This document shows positions 34,710-44,590 of a stretch of 64,000 nt of DNA, one piece after another. Under the pieces are notes generated by a model, which was not told the DNA's origin, made no database searches, and saw nothing but the letters and a program-made list of their open reading frames with translations. Both the position numbers and the translations under genes were made by a program. The number at the start of each line of letters is the position of its first letter. The stretch's first letter is position 1. This DNA is from CBDCWT01 sp965223305 (lineage in GTDB: Bacteria; Planctomycetota; Planctomycetia; Pirellulales; Pirellulaceae): NCBI GenBank assembly GCA_965223305.1, contig CBDCWT010000058.1, forward strand, positions 1 through 64,000, read 5' to 3'.

Positions 34710-37079
34710 ATGCGCCTCAGCCAAGTAGCTCGTAAGCTGTCGATCAGAGCTCGCATGTTATTGCTGGCCGTCTCCTCAGTCGGGGCCGCCCTGTCGATAA
34801 CCTGTATCTCGCTGCTGGTTTACAACGTCGATACGGTTAGAAACTCGACGGTCAAGCAGCTGCAGTTGCAAGCCAGCATGCTGGGATTCAATAGTTCTGC
34901 GGCTCTCACATTCCAAGATGCCGACGCAGCCGAACAACTGCTGTCTTCACTGAAAACGTTTCCTTCTGTAGAGACAGCACACCTGGCTGATAGTGAGGGT
35001 GTCGTCCTTGCGACATTTCCGGCGGGTCTGACGGGGCCCTACCCTGTACCCGAAGACACCAAGCCATTCGAGTTTACCGATGACGGTTGGTTGCTGATTC
35101 GCCACCCTGTAGTCGACGGGGAAGAGACAATTGGCACCGTGGTCCTGCGAGCCAATCTGGACGACTTCTACGATGGGGTTCGTGACTACGTGGGAATCGT
35201 CGGAACCGTGATGGCGTTCTCGATGGCGCTGGCCGTCCTGTTATCCGTTCAGCTGCAACGGACAATCTCGCGGCCCATCGCCCGACTCGTCGAAGCCGCG
35301 AAGAAGGTAACGCAAGATGGAGACTATTCAATCCGTGTGCGTTGGAACGCTCAAAATGAACTTGGGCAGTTATGTTCCACCTTCGACCAGATGTTAGACG
35401 AGATCCAACACTCGAAGAACGAACTGCAGGCGGCCCACGACGACCTCGAACGTCGTGTCGAGAAAAGAACGGCACAGCTGACCGACGAAATCCAGGAGCG
35501 AAAACGCGTACTTAAGGATCTCGAAAGGGCCAAGGATGCAGCAGAAGCGGCGAATCGTGCAAAGAGCGAGTTTCTGGCCAACATGAGTCACGAAATTCGG
35601 ACGCCTCTCAACGGAGTGCTCGGCTTTACCAACTTGTTGGCGAAAGAAATCGCGCAGGAACCGGGCGTATGCCGCGACTATTTGCAAACCATCGAGTCGT
35701 GCGGAAAGCACCTGCTGACGCTGATCAATGACGTTCTCGACATCTCGAAGATCGAGGCAGGCCAGTTGGAGGTCGAGGCGATTCCGTGTAGTCCCCACGA
35801 AGTCATCACACAGGTGACCAGCGTGTTGCGGGCACAGGCCCAGCAGAAGGGGCTAGCGCTGGAGTACGGTTGGGCGAGTCGTGTGCCCAGCTCGATCGTG
35901 TCCGATCCCGCCCGCTGCCGCCAGCTGCTGATGAACCTGGTTGGCAACGCGATTAAGTTCACCGAGCAAGGCCACGTGCGGATTACAGCACGGCTGGACG
36001 AAGACAATGAGCAGCTGTCGATCTCGGTCGAAGATACTGGAATAGGAATTTCACAGGAGAAGAAGGAGGCGATTTTCGAGCCGTTCGTGCAGGCGGATAC
36101 GTCGGTCACGCGTCGCTTCGGCGGCACTGGCCTGGGTCTCGCCATCAGCCGCAGGCTGGCCAGAGCAATGGGTGGCGACTTGGAAGCCGAGAGCAGTCAA
36201 GGGCAAGGTAGCCGCTTCACAGCCCGAATTGCGACCGGCTCCCTCGACGAGGTCACGTTGTTCTCGTCTGTGGAATCAGATGCCTTGAATCCGCAACCCG
36301 TCGACACGGAAGAGCAAAGTCAACCGTTGGATCTAACGGACGCCAAAATCCTCGTCGTCGATGATGGCCCTACCAATCGCAAGCTGATCAAGGTCATCCT
36401 CGAAGAAGTCGGCGCGGTCGTAGCACTCGCAGAGAACGGTCAGGTGGGGTGGGAATTGGCTCGATCGAGCGACTTTGACGCAGTTCTGATGGATATGCAG
36501 ATGCCAGTCATGGATGGCTACACTGCGACCGAAAAGTTGAGAGCTGCCGGAGTGACCATTCCCATTATTGGACTCACCGCGCATGCGTTGTCAGGCGACA
36601 AGGAAAAGTGCCTGCAAGCGGGATGTTGCGGGTTTCTCACAAAGCCGATCGACGCCGACAAGCTAGTCAAGTATCTGTCCTCGCGGCTAGCCCCGGACCG
36701 GCGGGAGGCAGTTGAAGTTACGGACACAGAAGCGTCTCAACCGTTCAGCCACGAACCGCTGAGGTCTTCCCTGCCGACCGAAAAACCGATCTATGCCGAG
36801 ATCGTTGCCGAGTTCGGCGAGTACCTAACTTCGCTACTAGAGGAAGTCACTGCGCAACTGGCTGCGCACGAGTTTCCTGAAATTGCGAAACATGCACACA
36901 GCCTCAAGGGAGCGGGTGGTTCCGCGGGCTTCGCCGCGTTTACGGAGCCGGCTCGGCAGCTAGAGGAGGCTGCTCACAACAGCGATTTCGCCGAAAGCGA
37001 ACGGCTGATCGACGAACTTCGTGGAATCGCGAACCGAATCGAACTCCCGAACATGCAATCACAAGAAACAGGTGGATAG
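34710..37079 (+). CDS. Hybrid histidine kinase, CHASE8-like sensor, HAMP, receiver and HPt
   Basis: 789 residues, inner membrane. Helix 1 (about 18-40) and helix 2 (about 157-180) enclose a small periplasmic sensor with QLQLQASMLGFNSSAALTFQ and the DADAAEQLLSSLK stretch, typical of CHASE8. Then HAMP (about 182-235), coiled coil, HisKA with His294 (MSHEIRTPLNG), HATPase (NLVGNAIKF, DTGIGIS, GGTGLGLAIS), a receiver with Asp595 (LMDMQMPVMDG) and a C-terminal HPt with His730 (HAHSLKGAGG). It is a complete one-protein phosphorelay in the BarA style. Kinases with this sensor are often linked to HD-GYP or GGDEF regulators; the next gene, which begins four bases after the stop, is a receiver/HD-GYP protein. 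The ligand is unknown. Confidence 0.92.
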   Translation: MRLSQVARKLSIRARMLLLAVSSVGAALSITCISLLVYNVDTVRNSTVKQLQLQASMLGFNSSAALTFQDADAAEQLLSSLKTFPSVETAHLADSEGVVLATFPAGLTGPYPVPEDTKPFEFTDDGWLLIRHPVVDGEETIGTVVLRANLDDFYDGVRDYVGIVGTVMAFSMALAVLLSVQLQRTISRPIARLVEAAKKVTQDGDYSIRVRWNAQNELGQLCSTFDQMLDEIQHSKNELQAAHDDLERRVEKRTAQLTDEIQERKRVLKDLERAKDAAEAANRAKSEFLANMSHEIRTPLNGVLGFTNLLAKEIAQEPGVCRDYLQTIESCGKHLLTLINDVLDISKIEAGQLEVEAIPCSPHEVITQVTSVLRAQAQQKGLALEYGWASRVPSSIVSDPARCRQLLMNLVGNAIKFTEQGHVRITARLDEDNEQLSISVEDTGIGISQEKKEAIFEPFVQADTSVTRRFGGTGLGLAISRRLARAMGGDLEAESSQGQGSRFTARIATGSLDEVTLFSSVESDALNPQPVDTEEQSQPLDLTDAKILVVDDGPTNRKLIKVILEEVGAVVALAENGQVGWELARSSDFDAVLMDMQMPVMDGYTATEKLRAAGVTIPIIGLTAHALSGDKEKCLQAGCCGFLTKPIDADKLVKYLSSRLAPDRREAVEVTDTEASQPFSHEPLRSSLPTEKPIYAEIVAEFGEYLTSLLEEVTAQLAAHEFPEIAKHAHSLKGAGGSAGFAAFTEPARQLEEAAHNSDFAESERLIDELRGIANRIELPNMQSQETGG

Positions 37080-37083
37080 GTCG

Positions 37084-38241
37084 ATGAGCGTGGCCGTGGA
37101 TACAACTGGAGTTGATAAAGGACATCCTGTTGCCCGCGATGAAGACGATTACCGCGATCAAGTGATCATGATCATCGACGACGTTGCCGTCAACGTCAAG
37201 CTGCTTCGCGCCCATCTCGACACAGCAGGTTATACAAATCTACGCTCTGTGACCGACTCGACCGAGGCGCTAGCAGACATCTACCGGGAGTCGCCAGACC
37301 TCATCCTGCTAGATCTAATGATGCCAGATATATCTGGCCTCGACATCTTGGAGGCTCTCCACTCCGACGACGAATTGAAGCACGTCCCAGTGTTGGTACT
37401 TACCGGTACCGAATCGACCGAATTGCGAACTCGCGCATTGTCGCTAGGCGCCACCGACATTCTCACCAAACCTGTCGCTGTCGACGAGCTGTTACCGCGA
37501 GTGCGCAACGCCCTCCTTATCAAATCCTATCAGCACGAACTTGAAGAACGTGTCCGTGAGCGCACCATGGAGCTCGAGGCGTCTCGCCTCGATTTGATCC
37601 GCCGTCTCGCCAAAGCAGCAGAATACCGTGATAACGAGACGGGGCGGCATGTAATTCGTGTGGGACGTTATGCTGGAATCATCGCCAATGAGCTCGGCTT
37701 TTCGACCGAGAGGACGGAGATGATCGAGCAAGCAGCCACGTTGCACGATATCGGGAAGATCGCAATCCCGGACGCGATCCTTCACAAGGAGGGCAAGCTA
37801 ACGCCTGAAGAGTTCGATGTCATTCGCAAGCACTGTGGGGTCGGCTTGAGTCTCTGCGAATCTATGGACGCCGACGAGTTCCATCTCTTTTCGCGCCACA
37901 CGGTCGTCGGCTCTGACATCACCCATGGATGCAATTCACGTTTAATGGACCTGGCGGGTGTGATTGCCCTAACACACCACGAACGATGGGATGGGGCGGG
38001 CTACCCATTGGGCCTCTGCCAGGAAGACATACCTGTAGAAGGACGCATCACAGCTGTTGCCGATGTCTTCGATGCGCTGAGCAGTAAACGCCCTTACAAG
38101 CCGCCGTTTCCTTTGGCGAAGTGTTTCCAAATTCTCGAGGAAGGGCGCGAAAGCCAGTTTGATCCCCGCGTACTTGACGCGTTCTTTCGCCGTAGGGATG
38201 ACATCGTGGCAACTCAAATCAAATACGCCGACCACGAATGA
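37084..38241 (+). CDS. Response regulator with HD-GYP phosphodiesterase output
   Basis: 385 residues. Receiver about 18-145, with acidic pair IIDD, Asp77 (LLDLMMPDISG) and Lys in LTKPVA; a coiled linker (YQHELEERVRERTMELEASR); HD-GYP about 170-370 with LHDIGKIA (His221, Asp222), HHERWDGAGYPLGL and VADVFDALSSKRPYK. It should hydrolyse cyclic di-GMP when phosphorylated. It begins four bases after the CHASE8-like hybrid kinase, whose HPt is the likely phosphate donor, so the two make a kinase/regulator pair. The in-frame extension to 37021 lies inside the kinase gene and is not used here. Confidence 0.92.
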   Translation: MSVAVDTTGVDKGHPVARDEDDYRDQVIMIIDDVAVNVKLLRAHLDTAGYTNLRSVTDSTEALADIYRESPDLILLDLMMPDISGLDILEALHSDDELKHVPVLVLTGTESTELRTRALSLGATDILTKPVAVDELLPRVRNALLIKSYQHELEERVRERTMELEASRLDLIRRLAKAAEYRDNETGRHVIRVGRYAGIIANELGFSTERTEMIEQAATLHDIGKIAIPDAILHKEGKLTPEEFDVIRKHCGVGLSLCESMDADEFHLFSRHTVVGSDITHGCNSRLMDLAGVIALTHHERWDGAGYPLGLCQEDIPVEGRITAVADVFDALSSKRPYKPPFPLAKCFQILEEGRESQFDPRVLDAFFRRRDDIVATQIKYADHE

Positions 38242-38578
38242 AACGCCGCAGCCGGGGGCAAGTCGTGCTGCTAAGGCAACGACCCGATCGATCGGCCAGC
38301 TCGACGCACGGTCCTTCGTTGCTTGGACGCCTGCTAGTGCCGTTGATGCGAGATGTGCCGACAACAGAAGTAGCACAGCGCCCGGTCAATGGACTCCCGT
38401 CACAATGCGCAAGTCCGAGTGTATTTCCTAAAGTAGACTTCAAAGTCCTCGAGACGACTCCTCTCGAAAACCCGCGCGAGCTTGACCCCGCGTCGCGGAC
38501 CATTCGCAACTCAAGTTCAACATCCTGAGCTGATACAACCCATCCATACCGCGCATCGTGACCTGGAGCAAACGCGAC
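38242..38578. other. Intergenic region, nothing specific seen
   Basis: Lies between the HD-GYP regulator and the NIT-domain chemoreceptor, same strand. No repeat, no gene and no obvious terminator. A promoter for the chemoreceptor may be here. Confidence 0.35.
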
Positions 38579-40597
38579 ATGAGTATTAGAGCGAAGTTGT
38601 TTGTCTTAGTTGGCCTACCGCTACTGGCACTATCGCTACTTGCGTTGGACAACTATCGCCGAACTTCGACAGTTACCAATGAGATGCATCAACTGAAGCA
38701 GATGGCGAACATCTGTGCAATGGCCACAGGTTTTGTGCATGAATCTCAGAAAGAGCGCGGGACCACAGCATTGTTCCTGGGCAGCGATGGAGATGAACTT
38801 AAGCCACAACTTCAACAGCAATGGACGGTGGCCGACGAAAAGGTCGCGGAATTCAACGAGTTTCTCTCGACCATGGAGCTGACCGACTATCCTCAGAGTT
38901 TTCGAGCCAGCCTGAATCGCGCGTTAGCGTCTCTCAAGAAGCTGGAAGCTACTCGTCAGCGAGTCAGCAGTCGCAGTATCCCCACGGCCGAAGCCATTGC
39001 CTACTACACGCAGATGAACGGTGAGTTCATCGATTCGATTGGAACGATGATGCTCATTTCGACTGACGCCGAGATGACCGTCAGAATCTCCGCGTACATG
39101 AACTTTCTCAAGGCGAAGGAACTGGCCGGCGTCGAACGCGCCGTACTCAGTGCCACGTTTGCGCGCGATTCATTCGCGCCAGGCATGCTGCAGAAGTTCA
39201 TCTCTCTGGTGTCGCTGCAAGACTCCTACCTGAAAGAGTTTCAGTTCGTTGCTACTGCTGGTGACAGACTCTTCCTTGATGAGACGCTCGACGCCGAGTG
39301 TGTTTCCGAAGTCGCCCGCTATCGCCAAAAAGCTACTGACCGAAGTGCCGAAGGTGGCTTCGAGGAAGCCGCACAGGATTGGTTTGCGACAGCCACAGAG
39401 CGCATCAATCTGCTGAAGAAAATCGAAGACTACTTGGCGGCCCAGCTGACAGGTCACGCCACAGAAATCAGCTCCGCCGCCACCTCTCAGCGCAACCGCT
39501 TTGCGGGATTTGCGCTGGTCGTCATCGGGGCAACTGCGATCGGTGGTTACTTCGTAATACGAGCCATCAGAAAGTCGCTGCAAGTCCTGACCAGCTCCCT
39601 CGGTCGCATTGCGAAGGGAGATCTGACCCGACGCCTAGACGTTTCCCGCGACGAACTCGGAGAAGTATCCAGCGCTGTCAACACGGTCGTCGACGCGCTC
39701 ACCGGAATCGTCGCCGACTTGTCAAGCAACGCGATGACGCTCGACACCTCATCCACTGGACTGGCCGAGCTGTCTGATCGCCTGGCTGCTGCGGCTATCG
39801 ATGCTCAGCAACAGTCTGGTACTATTGCGGCAGCAGCCGAAGAAATGTCTGTAAGCATGTCTAACATGGCGTCGACGACCACCGACGTGTCGTCAGGAGT
39901 AAAAGAGGTGGCCACGGCCATCGAAGGGATGACGGTTAGCATCCAAGAAGTAGAAACTACGGCGGAGAAGTCTGCCGGCATCGCCAAGAGTGCTTCCGAC
40001 TTGGCCGAAGCTAGCAACGAGAACGTCAATCTGCTGCACGACGCGGCCACCGAAATTGGCAAGGTCACGATGGTGATCGAAGATATCGCCGAGCAAACCA
40101 ATCTCCTGGCGCTGAACGCAACCATCGAGGCTGCACGCGCTGGTGACGCTGGTAAGGGCTTCGCCGTCGTAGCCACAGAGGTCAAGGACCTCGCCCGGCA
40201 AACCGCCTCGGCAACGGAGGAAATTCGTGGACGTATCGAGAGAATGCAACAAACCACCGGCGGCGCTGTGAAGTCGATCGGCGAGATCGCTGAGGTCATC
40301 GGCGAAGTCCGCGAGGCGTCCAACACGATCGCCGCGGCAGTCGAAGAGCAGAGCGCCACGGCTTCGCAAATCAAGGAGAAAGTTGCCAACTCGGCAGACG
40401 CCGTAGAAACTCTGGCGGTGGGAGTCCGCGAAACGGCCACAGCCAGCGGCGAGATCACCTCCAGCATGTCTCGCGTCGATCGCGTCCTCCAAGAAACTAG
40501 CGGATCTGCCAAAGAGTCTCGCAAGGCAGGCGAGGAATTCAGCGAGCTGGCGAGTGTGATGAAGCAGTCGACATTGCGATTCACGTTGGCCAGCTGA
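38579..40597 (+). CDS. Methyl-accepting chemotaxis protein with NIT sensor domain
   Basis: 672 residues. A membrane helix (about 6-22) and a second (about 310-330, FAGFALVVIGATAIGGYF) enclose a helical periplasmic domain with FVHESQKERGTTALFLGSDG and LAGVERAVLSATFARDSF, hallmarks of the NIT domain, proposed to sense nitrate or nitrite. HAMP follows (ITKGD-type: LGRIAKGDLTRRLDV), then the chemoreceptor coiled coil with tip EQTNLLALNATIEAARAGD. There is no C-terminal CheR pentapeptide. I used the ATG at 38579; a GTG at 38558 is in frame. A NIT domain is also found in the large kinase at 47332-49182, so two different outputs in this island may read the same kind of signal. No CheA or CheW gene is close. 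Confidence 0.92.
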   Translation: MSIRAKLFVLVGLPLLALSLLALDNYRRTSTVTNEMHQLKQMANICAMATGFVHESQKERGTTALFLGSDGDELKPQLQQQWTVADEKVAEFNEFLSTMELTDYPQSFRASLNRALASLKKLEATRQRVSSRSIPTAEAIAYYTQMNGEFIDSIGTMMLISTDAEMTVRISAYMNFLKAKELAGVERAVLSATFARDSFAPGMLQKFISLVSLQDSYLKEFQFVATAGDRLFLDETLDAECVSEVARYRQKATDRSAEGGFEEAAQDWFATATERINLLKKIEDYLAAQLTGHATEISSAATSQRNRFAGFALVVIGATAIGGYFVIRAIRKSLQVLTSSLGRIAKGDLTRRLDVSRDELGEVSSAVNTVVDALTGIVADLSSNAMTLDTSSTGLAELSDRLAAAAIDAQQQSGTIAAAAEEMSVSMSNMASTTTDVSSGVKEVATAIEGMTVSIQEVETTAEKSAGIAKSASDLAEASNENVNLLHDAATEIGKVTMVIEDIAEQTNLLALNATIEAARAGDAGKGFAVVATEVKDLARQTASATEEIRGRIERMQQTTGGAVKSIGEIAEVIGEVREASNTIAAAVEEQSATASQIKEKVANSADAVETLAVGVRETATASGEITSSMSRVDRVLQETSGSAKESRKAGEEFSELASVMKQSTLRFTLAS

Positions 40598-40618
40598 GCG
40601 CCGAAAGCGGAACTTCCG

Positions 40619-41394
40619 GTAGCCGAATTCGCCAGAATTTAGCCAAGCGGCCGTTCGCCAAACTCTGACGAGTTCGGCTACGATCCGAATCAGCCGCTGG
40701 GCGTTAGCCCACGGTTCTTTGCACTCCCGGCTCGGCAGGAGCCTCGCCCTCCCGATCGATTAACACGGTTGGTGCAGTGAGTGCGGTGGACATCCTACCG
40801 TGGGAGCTGTCCTCTCCATCATGTTCATCATGTTGATCCTGTCTGCTGCTTGTTCGACAGGATTTACAGAATCAACAGGATGGCCTCGCAGAACTTCTGG
40901 TAGCCGAATTCGCCAGAATTTGGCCAAGCGGCAGGCCGCCAAACTCTGGCGAGTTCGGCTACAACCCGAATCAGCCGCTGGGCGTTAGCCCACGGTTCTT
41001 TGAACTCTCGGCTCGGCAGGAGCCTCGCCCTCCCGATCGATTGACACGGTTTGTGCAGTGAGTGCGGTGGACATCCCGCCGTGGAGCTGTCCTCTCCATC
41101 ATGTTCATCATGTTAATCCTGTCTGCTGCTTGTTCGACAGGATTTACAGGATCAACAGGATGGCCTCGCAGAACTTCTAGTAGCCGAATTCGCCAGAATT
41201 TGGCCAATCGGCCGTTCGCCAAACTCTGGCGAGTTCGGCTACGATCCGAATCAGCCATTGGGCGTTAGCCCACGGTTCTTTGCACTCCCGGCTCGGCAGG
41301 AGCCTCGCCCTCCCGATCGATTGACACGGTTGGTGCAGTGAGTGCGGTGGACATCCTACCGTGGGAGCTGTCCTCTCCATCATGCCATCATGTC
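40619..41394 (+). repeat. Tandem repeat, about 2.8 units of 280-281 bp
   Basis: Units start at 40619, 40900 and 41180, each with the palindrome GTAGCCGAATTCGCCAGAAT. Each unit then runs through CCGCTGGGCGTTAGCCCACG (third unit CCATTGGGCG), GGCTCGGCAGGAGCCTCGCC, TGGTGCAGTGAGTGCGGTGG and an imperfect inverted pair (ATCCTGTCTGCTGC and GACAGGATTTACAG). The third unit stops near 41394, where the membrane protein gene ends. Units differ by a few scattered bases only. The array separates the convergent halves of the signalling island. Confidence 0.88.
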
Positions 41395-41960
41395 GGCCCT
41401 GGCTTGATGATCGCTGCGATGGCGAGTCCCGCCAGCAACCAGCCAACGATAACATCAAGCGCAAACATCGCTGTGTAGTCCGCCGGAAAGTGCATCCAAT
41501 TGTAGTAGGCGACGTGCCCCATGAGTGCCAGAAACACGCCTAAGGCCGCAACGAAGCCGACGCGTTGAACGTAGCTGCGGCAGCAGCATCCTCCAACTGC
41601 ACAACTCAGCATCGCTGCCGCAATCGCCGCGCCGAGAAAGTCCAGCAGAAACCCACCGACCATCACGCTGGGTGCCATCGGTGCCAAGCCATCTTTGTGG
41701 AAGTAGACGCTGAAAATTGGGCCTGCGGCATGGCGTTTCATGAACTCCGACTCCGGGTCTGCCATAGCTTCTTCCGTTCCGTACGGAACAATGTAAACTC
41801 CAGTCTCCACGTTCTGCTCGACCAGCAAATCCCGCACAGGATCTTCGTTGGGAAGTCCCGAAACGGTCGGTCCGTGAATCGGCAGCACCATCCATGCCAT
41901 CATCTGCCATACGTAGTAAATCACAGCGCCTGATAGTGCGGCGAGTACGATTCGCGTCAT
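41388..41960 (-). CDS. Hypothetical membrane protein, four hydrophobic segments
   Basis: 190 residues starting MTRIVLAALSGAVIYYVWQM. Four hydrophobic segments are visible (about 4-25, 98-118, 130-148, 165-185). The segment between the first two is soluble and acidic (PNEDPVRDLLVEQNVETGVY) and probably faces the periplasm. A cysteine cluster (CAVGGCCCRSY) lies near the end of the second segment. I do not recognise the family. The ATG at 41960 has GGGGG eight bases upstream; a longer frame to 42152 overlaps the neighbouring HD-GYP gene and is unlikely. The stop codon lies just inside the end of the tandem repeat, so the last residues may be repeat-derived. Confidence 0.7.
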   Translation of the reverse strand: MTRIVLAALSGAVIYYVWQMMAWMVLPIHGPTVSGLPNEDPVRDLLVEQNVETGVYIVPYGTEEAMADPESEFMKRHAAGPIFSVYFHKDGLAPMAPSVMVGGFLLDFLGAAIAAAMLSCAVGGCCCRSYVQRVGFVAALGVFLALMGHVAYYNWMHFPADYTAMFALDVIVGWLLAGLAIAAIIKPGPT

Positions 41961-42087
41961 GGTTTTTCCCCCGGCCGGGTACAGTTCGATCCGACTGTCT
42001 TGAACAAGGCCGGGTATTTTCGCAACTTGGGTAACTGCTGTAAAGCCGGACGTCTCTTCTAGTAAGCAACGGCTTATGAAACAAGGT

Positions 42088-43134
42088 CTAGTCCGGAAAC
42101 CGCTGTCGGATCGCCTTGAAGCGGTGTTCGAGCGATAGGAATGCTGCCACAACGTCTGGGTCGAAGCTGCGATTCGCTTCAGCCGTGACGTAATCGCGAG
42201 CGACCTCGTGCGAGTAGGCTTCCTTGTACACTCTCGGAGAAGTCATCGCATCGTAAACATCGCAAACAGCAACGATCCGGCCGGCCAACGGGATTTCATC
42301 ACCTGCAAGCCCGCAGGGGTAGCCGGTGCCATCGTATTTTTCGTGATGCGTCAGGGCGATGTCGCGGGCGATCTGCATGAACGACTTCGCTCGAGGAAAA
42401 CTACTCAGCGCGTCTTCCAGAGTTTCGGCTCCTAGAATGGTGTGCTGGATCATGTGCTGCCGCTCCGAGGCGCTGAGTGGTCCTGGTTTACCAAGGACCC
42501 AGTCGGAGATGGCGATCTTACCAATGTCGTGCAGCGGGCTGGCCTGACGGATCAGAGAAACCGTCGGTACATCAAGCTGACCGGCGAACTGGGGCAGCTC
42601 CGCCAGCCGAGTCGCCAGCAGCTGTGCGTACTTTTGGACTCGCCTCAAGTGAGCACCCGTCTCGGCGCAGCGCAGTTCGACAACCCGCATCAGCGCAGCC
42701 ACGACTAGATCGTACGATTCGTGGCTGACGATTCGGCGGCCCACATCAACTCGCATCCTCAGTTCGTCAGACGACCATGGCTTGACCAAGAAGTCATCCG
42801 CGCCCGCTGCCATCCCCCTTACGATGTCGTCGTGATCGCTACGGCAGGTGAGCATGATGAAATAGTGGTAGTCTGAGCCGCTTTTCTCACGAATAGCTCG
42901 GCACAGTTCGAGGCCATTCAACGATGGCATGTTCCAATCGGATACGATAATCGGACAATCTTGTCCGTCCATTTGATGGAGCGCCTCGTTTCCGTTGGTC
43001 GCAACGAGCACATCATAGTTGGCATCCTCGAGCTCATCGGTGATAGCTGTCGCGGAATAGTCGTCGTCTTCGACTACCAGAACCCGACCAAGGGTACCAT
43101 TCACAGCTGCTAACGTGGTTGCATGGGCGATCAT
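42088..43134 (-). CDS. Response regulator with HD-GYP phosphodiesterase output
   Basis: 348 residues. Receiver about 15-135 with acidic EDDD, Asp66 (VSDWNMPSLNG) and Lys in LVKPWS; HD-GYP about 145-345 with LHDIGKIA, LTHHEKYDGTGYPCGL and VCDVYDAMTSPRVYK. The sequence is close in style to the regulator at 24954-26063 (both have SDW at the phospho-site and HHEKYDG), so these two may be duplicates within the island. It starts 21 bases after the stop of the receiver/histidine kinase upstream and is likely its co-transcribed partner. All HD-GYP metal ligands that I can check are kept, so it is probably active. Confidence 0.92.
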   Translation of the reverse strand: MIAHATTLAAVNGTLGRVLVVEDDDYSATAITDELEDANYDVLVATNGNEALHQMDGQDCPIIVSDWNMPSLNGLELCRAIREKSGSDYHYFIMLTCRSDHDDIVRGMAAGADDFLVKPWSSDELRMRVDVGRRIVSHESYDLVVAALMRVVELRCAETGAHLRRVQKYAQLLATRLAELPQFAGQLDVPTVSLIRQASPLHDIGKIAISDWVLGKPGPLSASERQHMIQHTILGAETLEDALSSFPRAKSFMQIARDIALTHHEKYDGTGYPCGLAGDEIPLAGRIVAVCDVYDAMTSPRVYKEAYSHEVARDYVTAEANRSFDPDVVAAFLSLEHRFKAIRQRFPD

Positions 43135-43154
43135 TTTGCGCTACCTCATTGTTG

Positions 43155-44474
43155 TCAATGGAGTTGGCCTGGCGTTGCTTCGAGTAGCGACGATGCATTT
43201 TCGAAGTCGGCGTCCAGGCACACAGGTAATTCAACGGTAAATCTACTGCCTTTGCCAAACTCACCCTCCACGTCAATCGTGCCGTGGTGCAGGCGGACGT
43301 AGGTAGCTGTGATGTACAGCCCCAATCCCGTACCACCCGCTCGCCGTGTCGTGGCGCTGTCCAACTGGCTGAAGCGGTCGAACAAACGCACGCGGTCAGT
43401 CTCCTTGATCCCGATGCCTGTGTCTTCCACCTCGATGCGTAGACACTGCCGGTTCCGGCCGTGTTCCGGCTCCGCAGACTGCTGCCTTCCTGCAAACTGC
43501 GCTGTGCCATCAGCAGGCCCATCACCGAGCTCACCGGAGTCATCGCTCGTCGCCGCCACTCGGCTAACTCGAATCGTGACCGTACCCTCGTCGGTATACT
43601 TAATCGCGTTCGATATTAGATTCCTGCAGATCTGGCCGAACTTGGTTTTGTCGGCGTGCACCAGGATCTCGCCGTCTGGAAACTCGCTAATCAGCGAAAT
43701 CGGCTGATTGTCTGTCAACGCCTCGAGCTGCTGCACCACGGTTTCAATCTCCGCGACCGCCTCAAACTGTGTTTTGTGAAGATCGATGCGACCCGATTCG
43801 ATCTTCGACATGTCTAGAATGTCGTTGATCAAACTCAGCAGCTGGTGGGCATTGCGGTCGACGATTTCCAGCGCATCGACGCACTGCTGGTCCGTGCTTG
43901 GGTCGGCTCGTTTGATCGCGCGGCGGGTGAATCCGATGATCGAGTTCATGGGAGTTCGGAGCTCATGCGACATATTGGCTAGAAACTCGCTCTTCGCCCG
44001 ATTCGCACTCTCCGCGGCCGTGCGTGCAGCACGCAGTTCATCCTCAATTTGCCGACGATGTTTGATTTCATGTTCTAGTGTGATCTGCTGCTGGAAGAGG
44101 TCGAGAAACACACTTACCTTTCCTCGCAGGATCGTGGGGTCGATCGGCTTGAACAAGAAGTCCACTGCTCCTGTTTCATAGCCACGGAAAGCGTAGTCGT
44201 CGTCTTTCGAAATCGCAGTCACAAAGATGATCGGAATCGTCCGGCTGCTTTGGTGCGATCTCAACAACGTTGCCGTTTCGAATCCATCCATACCCGGCAT
44301 CTGCACATCCAGCAGTACGAGGGCAAACCGAGATCGCATGACCTGTGCCAGTGCTTCCTCACCCGAGTTAGCTTTCACAATTTCAAGATTCATGCCGCCT
44401 AGCACGTTTTCTACGGCGACGAGGTTCTCGTACCGATCATCAACGGCAAGTACTCTGGGGACAGGCAGCGTCAT
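43155..44474 (-). CDS. Receiver-first histidine kinase (soluble)
   Basis: 439 residues, no membrane segment. An N-terminal receiver (about 6-125; Asp56 in LLDVQMPGMDG, Lys109 in LFKPID) is joined by a coiled coil to HisKA with His170 (MSHELRTPMNS) and HATPase (NLISNAIKY, DTGIGIKE, GGTGLGLYI). The order means kinase output is likely set by phosphorylation of its own receiver from another kinase, placing it in the middle of a relay. An insertion of polar residues (about 318-355) lies between two HATPase strands. The downstream HD-GYP gene follows after 21 bases. Another protein of this design is at 50989-52233. Confidence 0.9.
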   Translation of the reverse strand: MTLPVPRVLAVDDRYENLVAVENVLGGMNLEIVKANSGEEALAQVMRSRFALVLLDVQMPGMDGFETATLLRSHQSSRTIPIIFVTAISKDDDYAFRGYETGAVDFLFKPIDPTILRGKVSVFLDLFQQQITLEHEIKHRRQIEDELRAARTAAESANRAKSEFLANMSHELRTPMNSIIGFTRRAIKRADPSTDQQCVDALEIVDRNAHQLLSLINDILDMSKIESGRIDLHKTQFEAVAEIETVVQQLEALTDNQPISLISEFPDGEILVHADKTKFGQICRNLISNAIKYTDEGTVTIRVSRVAATSDDSGELGDGPADGTAQFAGRQQSAEPEHGRNRQCLRIEVEDTGIGIKETDRVRLFDRFSQLDSATTRRAGGTGLGLYITATYVRLHHGTIDVEGEFGKGSRFTVELPVCLDADFENASSLLEATPGQLH

Positions 44475-44590
44475 TTGTATACAGTTTGGTTAATGTGTTG
44501 GAATTCAGTTTCAGCAACTTCACCTGAATGTCGGCCTGAGGAGGAGTGATCGAGCGGAGGTCATGCTGGGCCTGTAGCTCCAATCACTAG

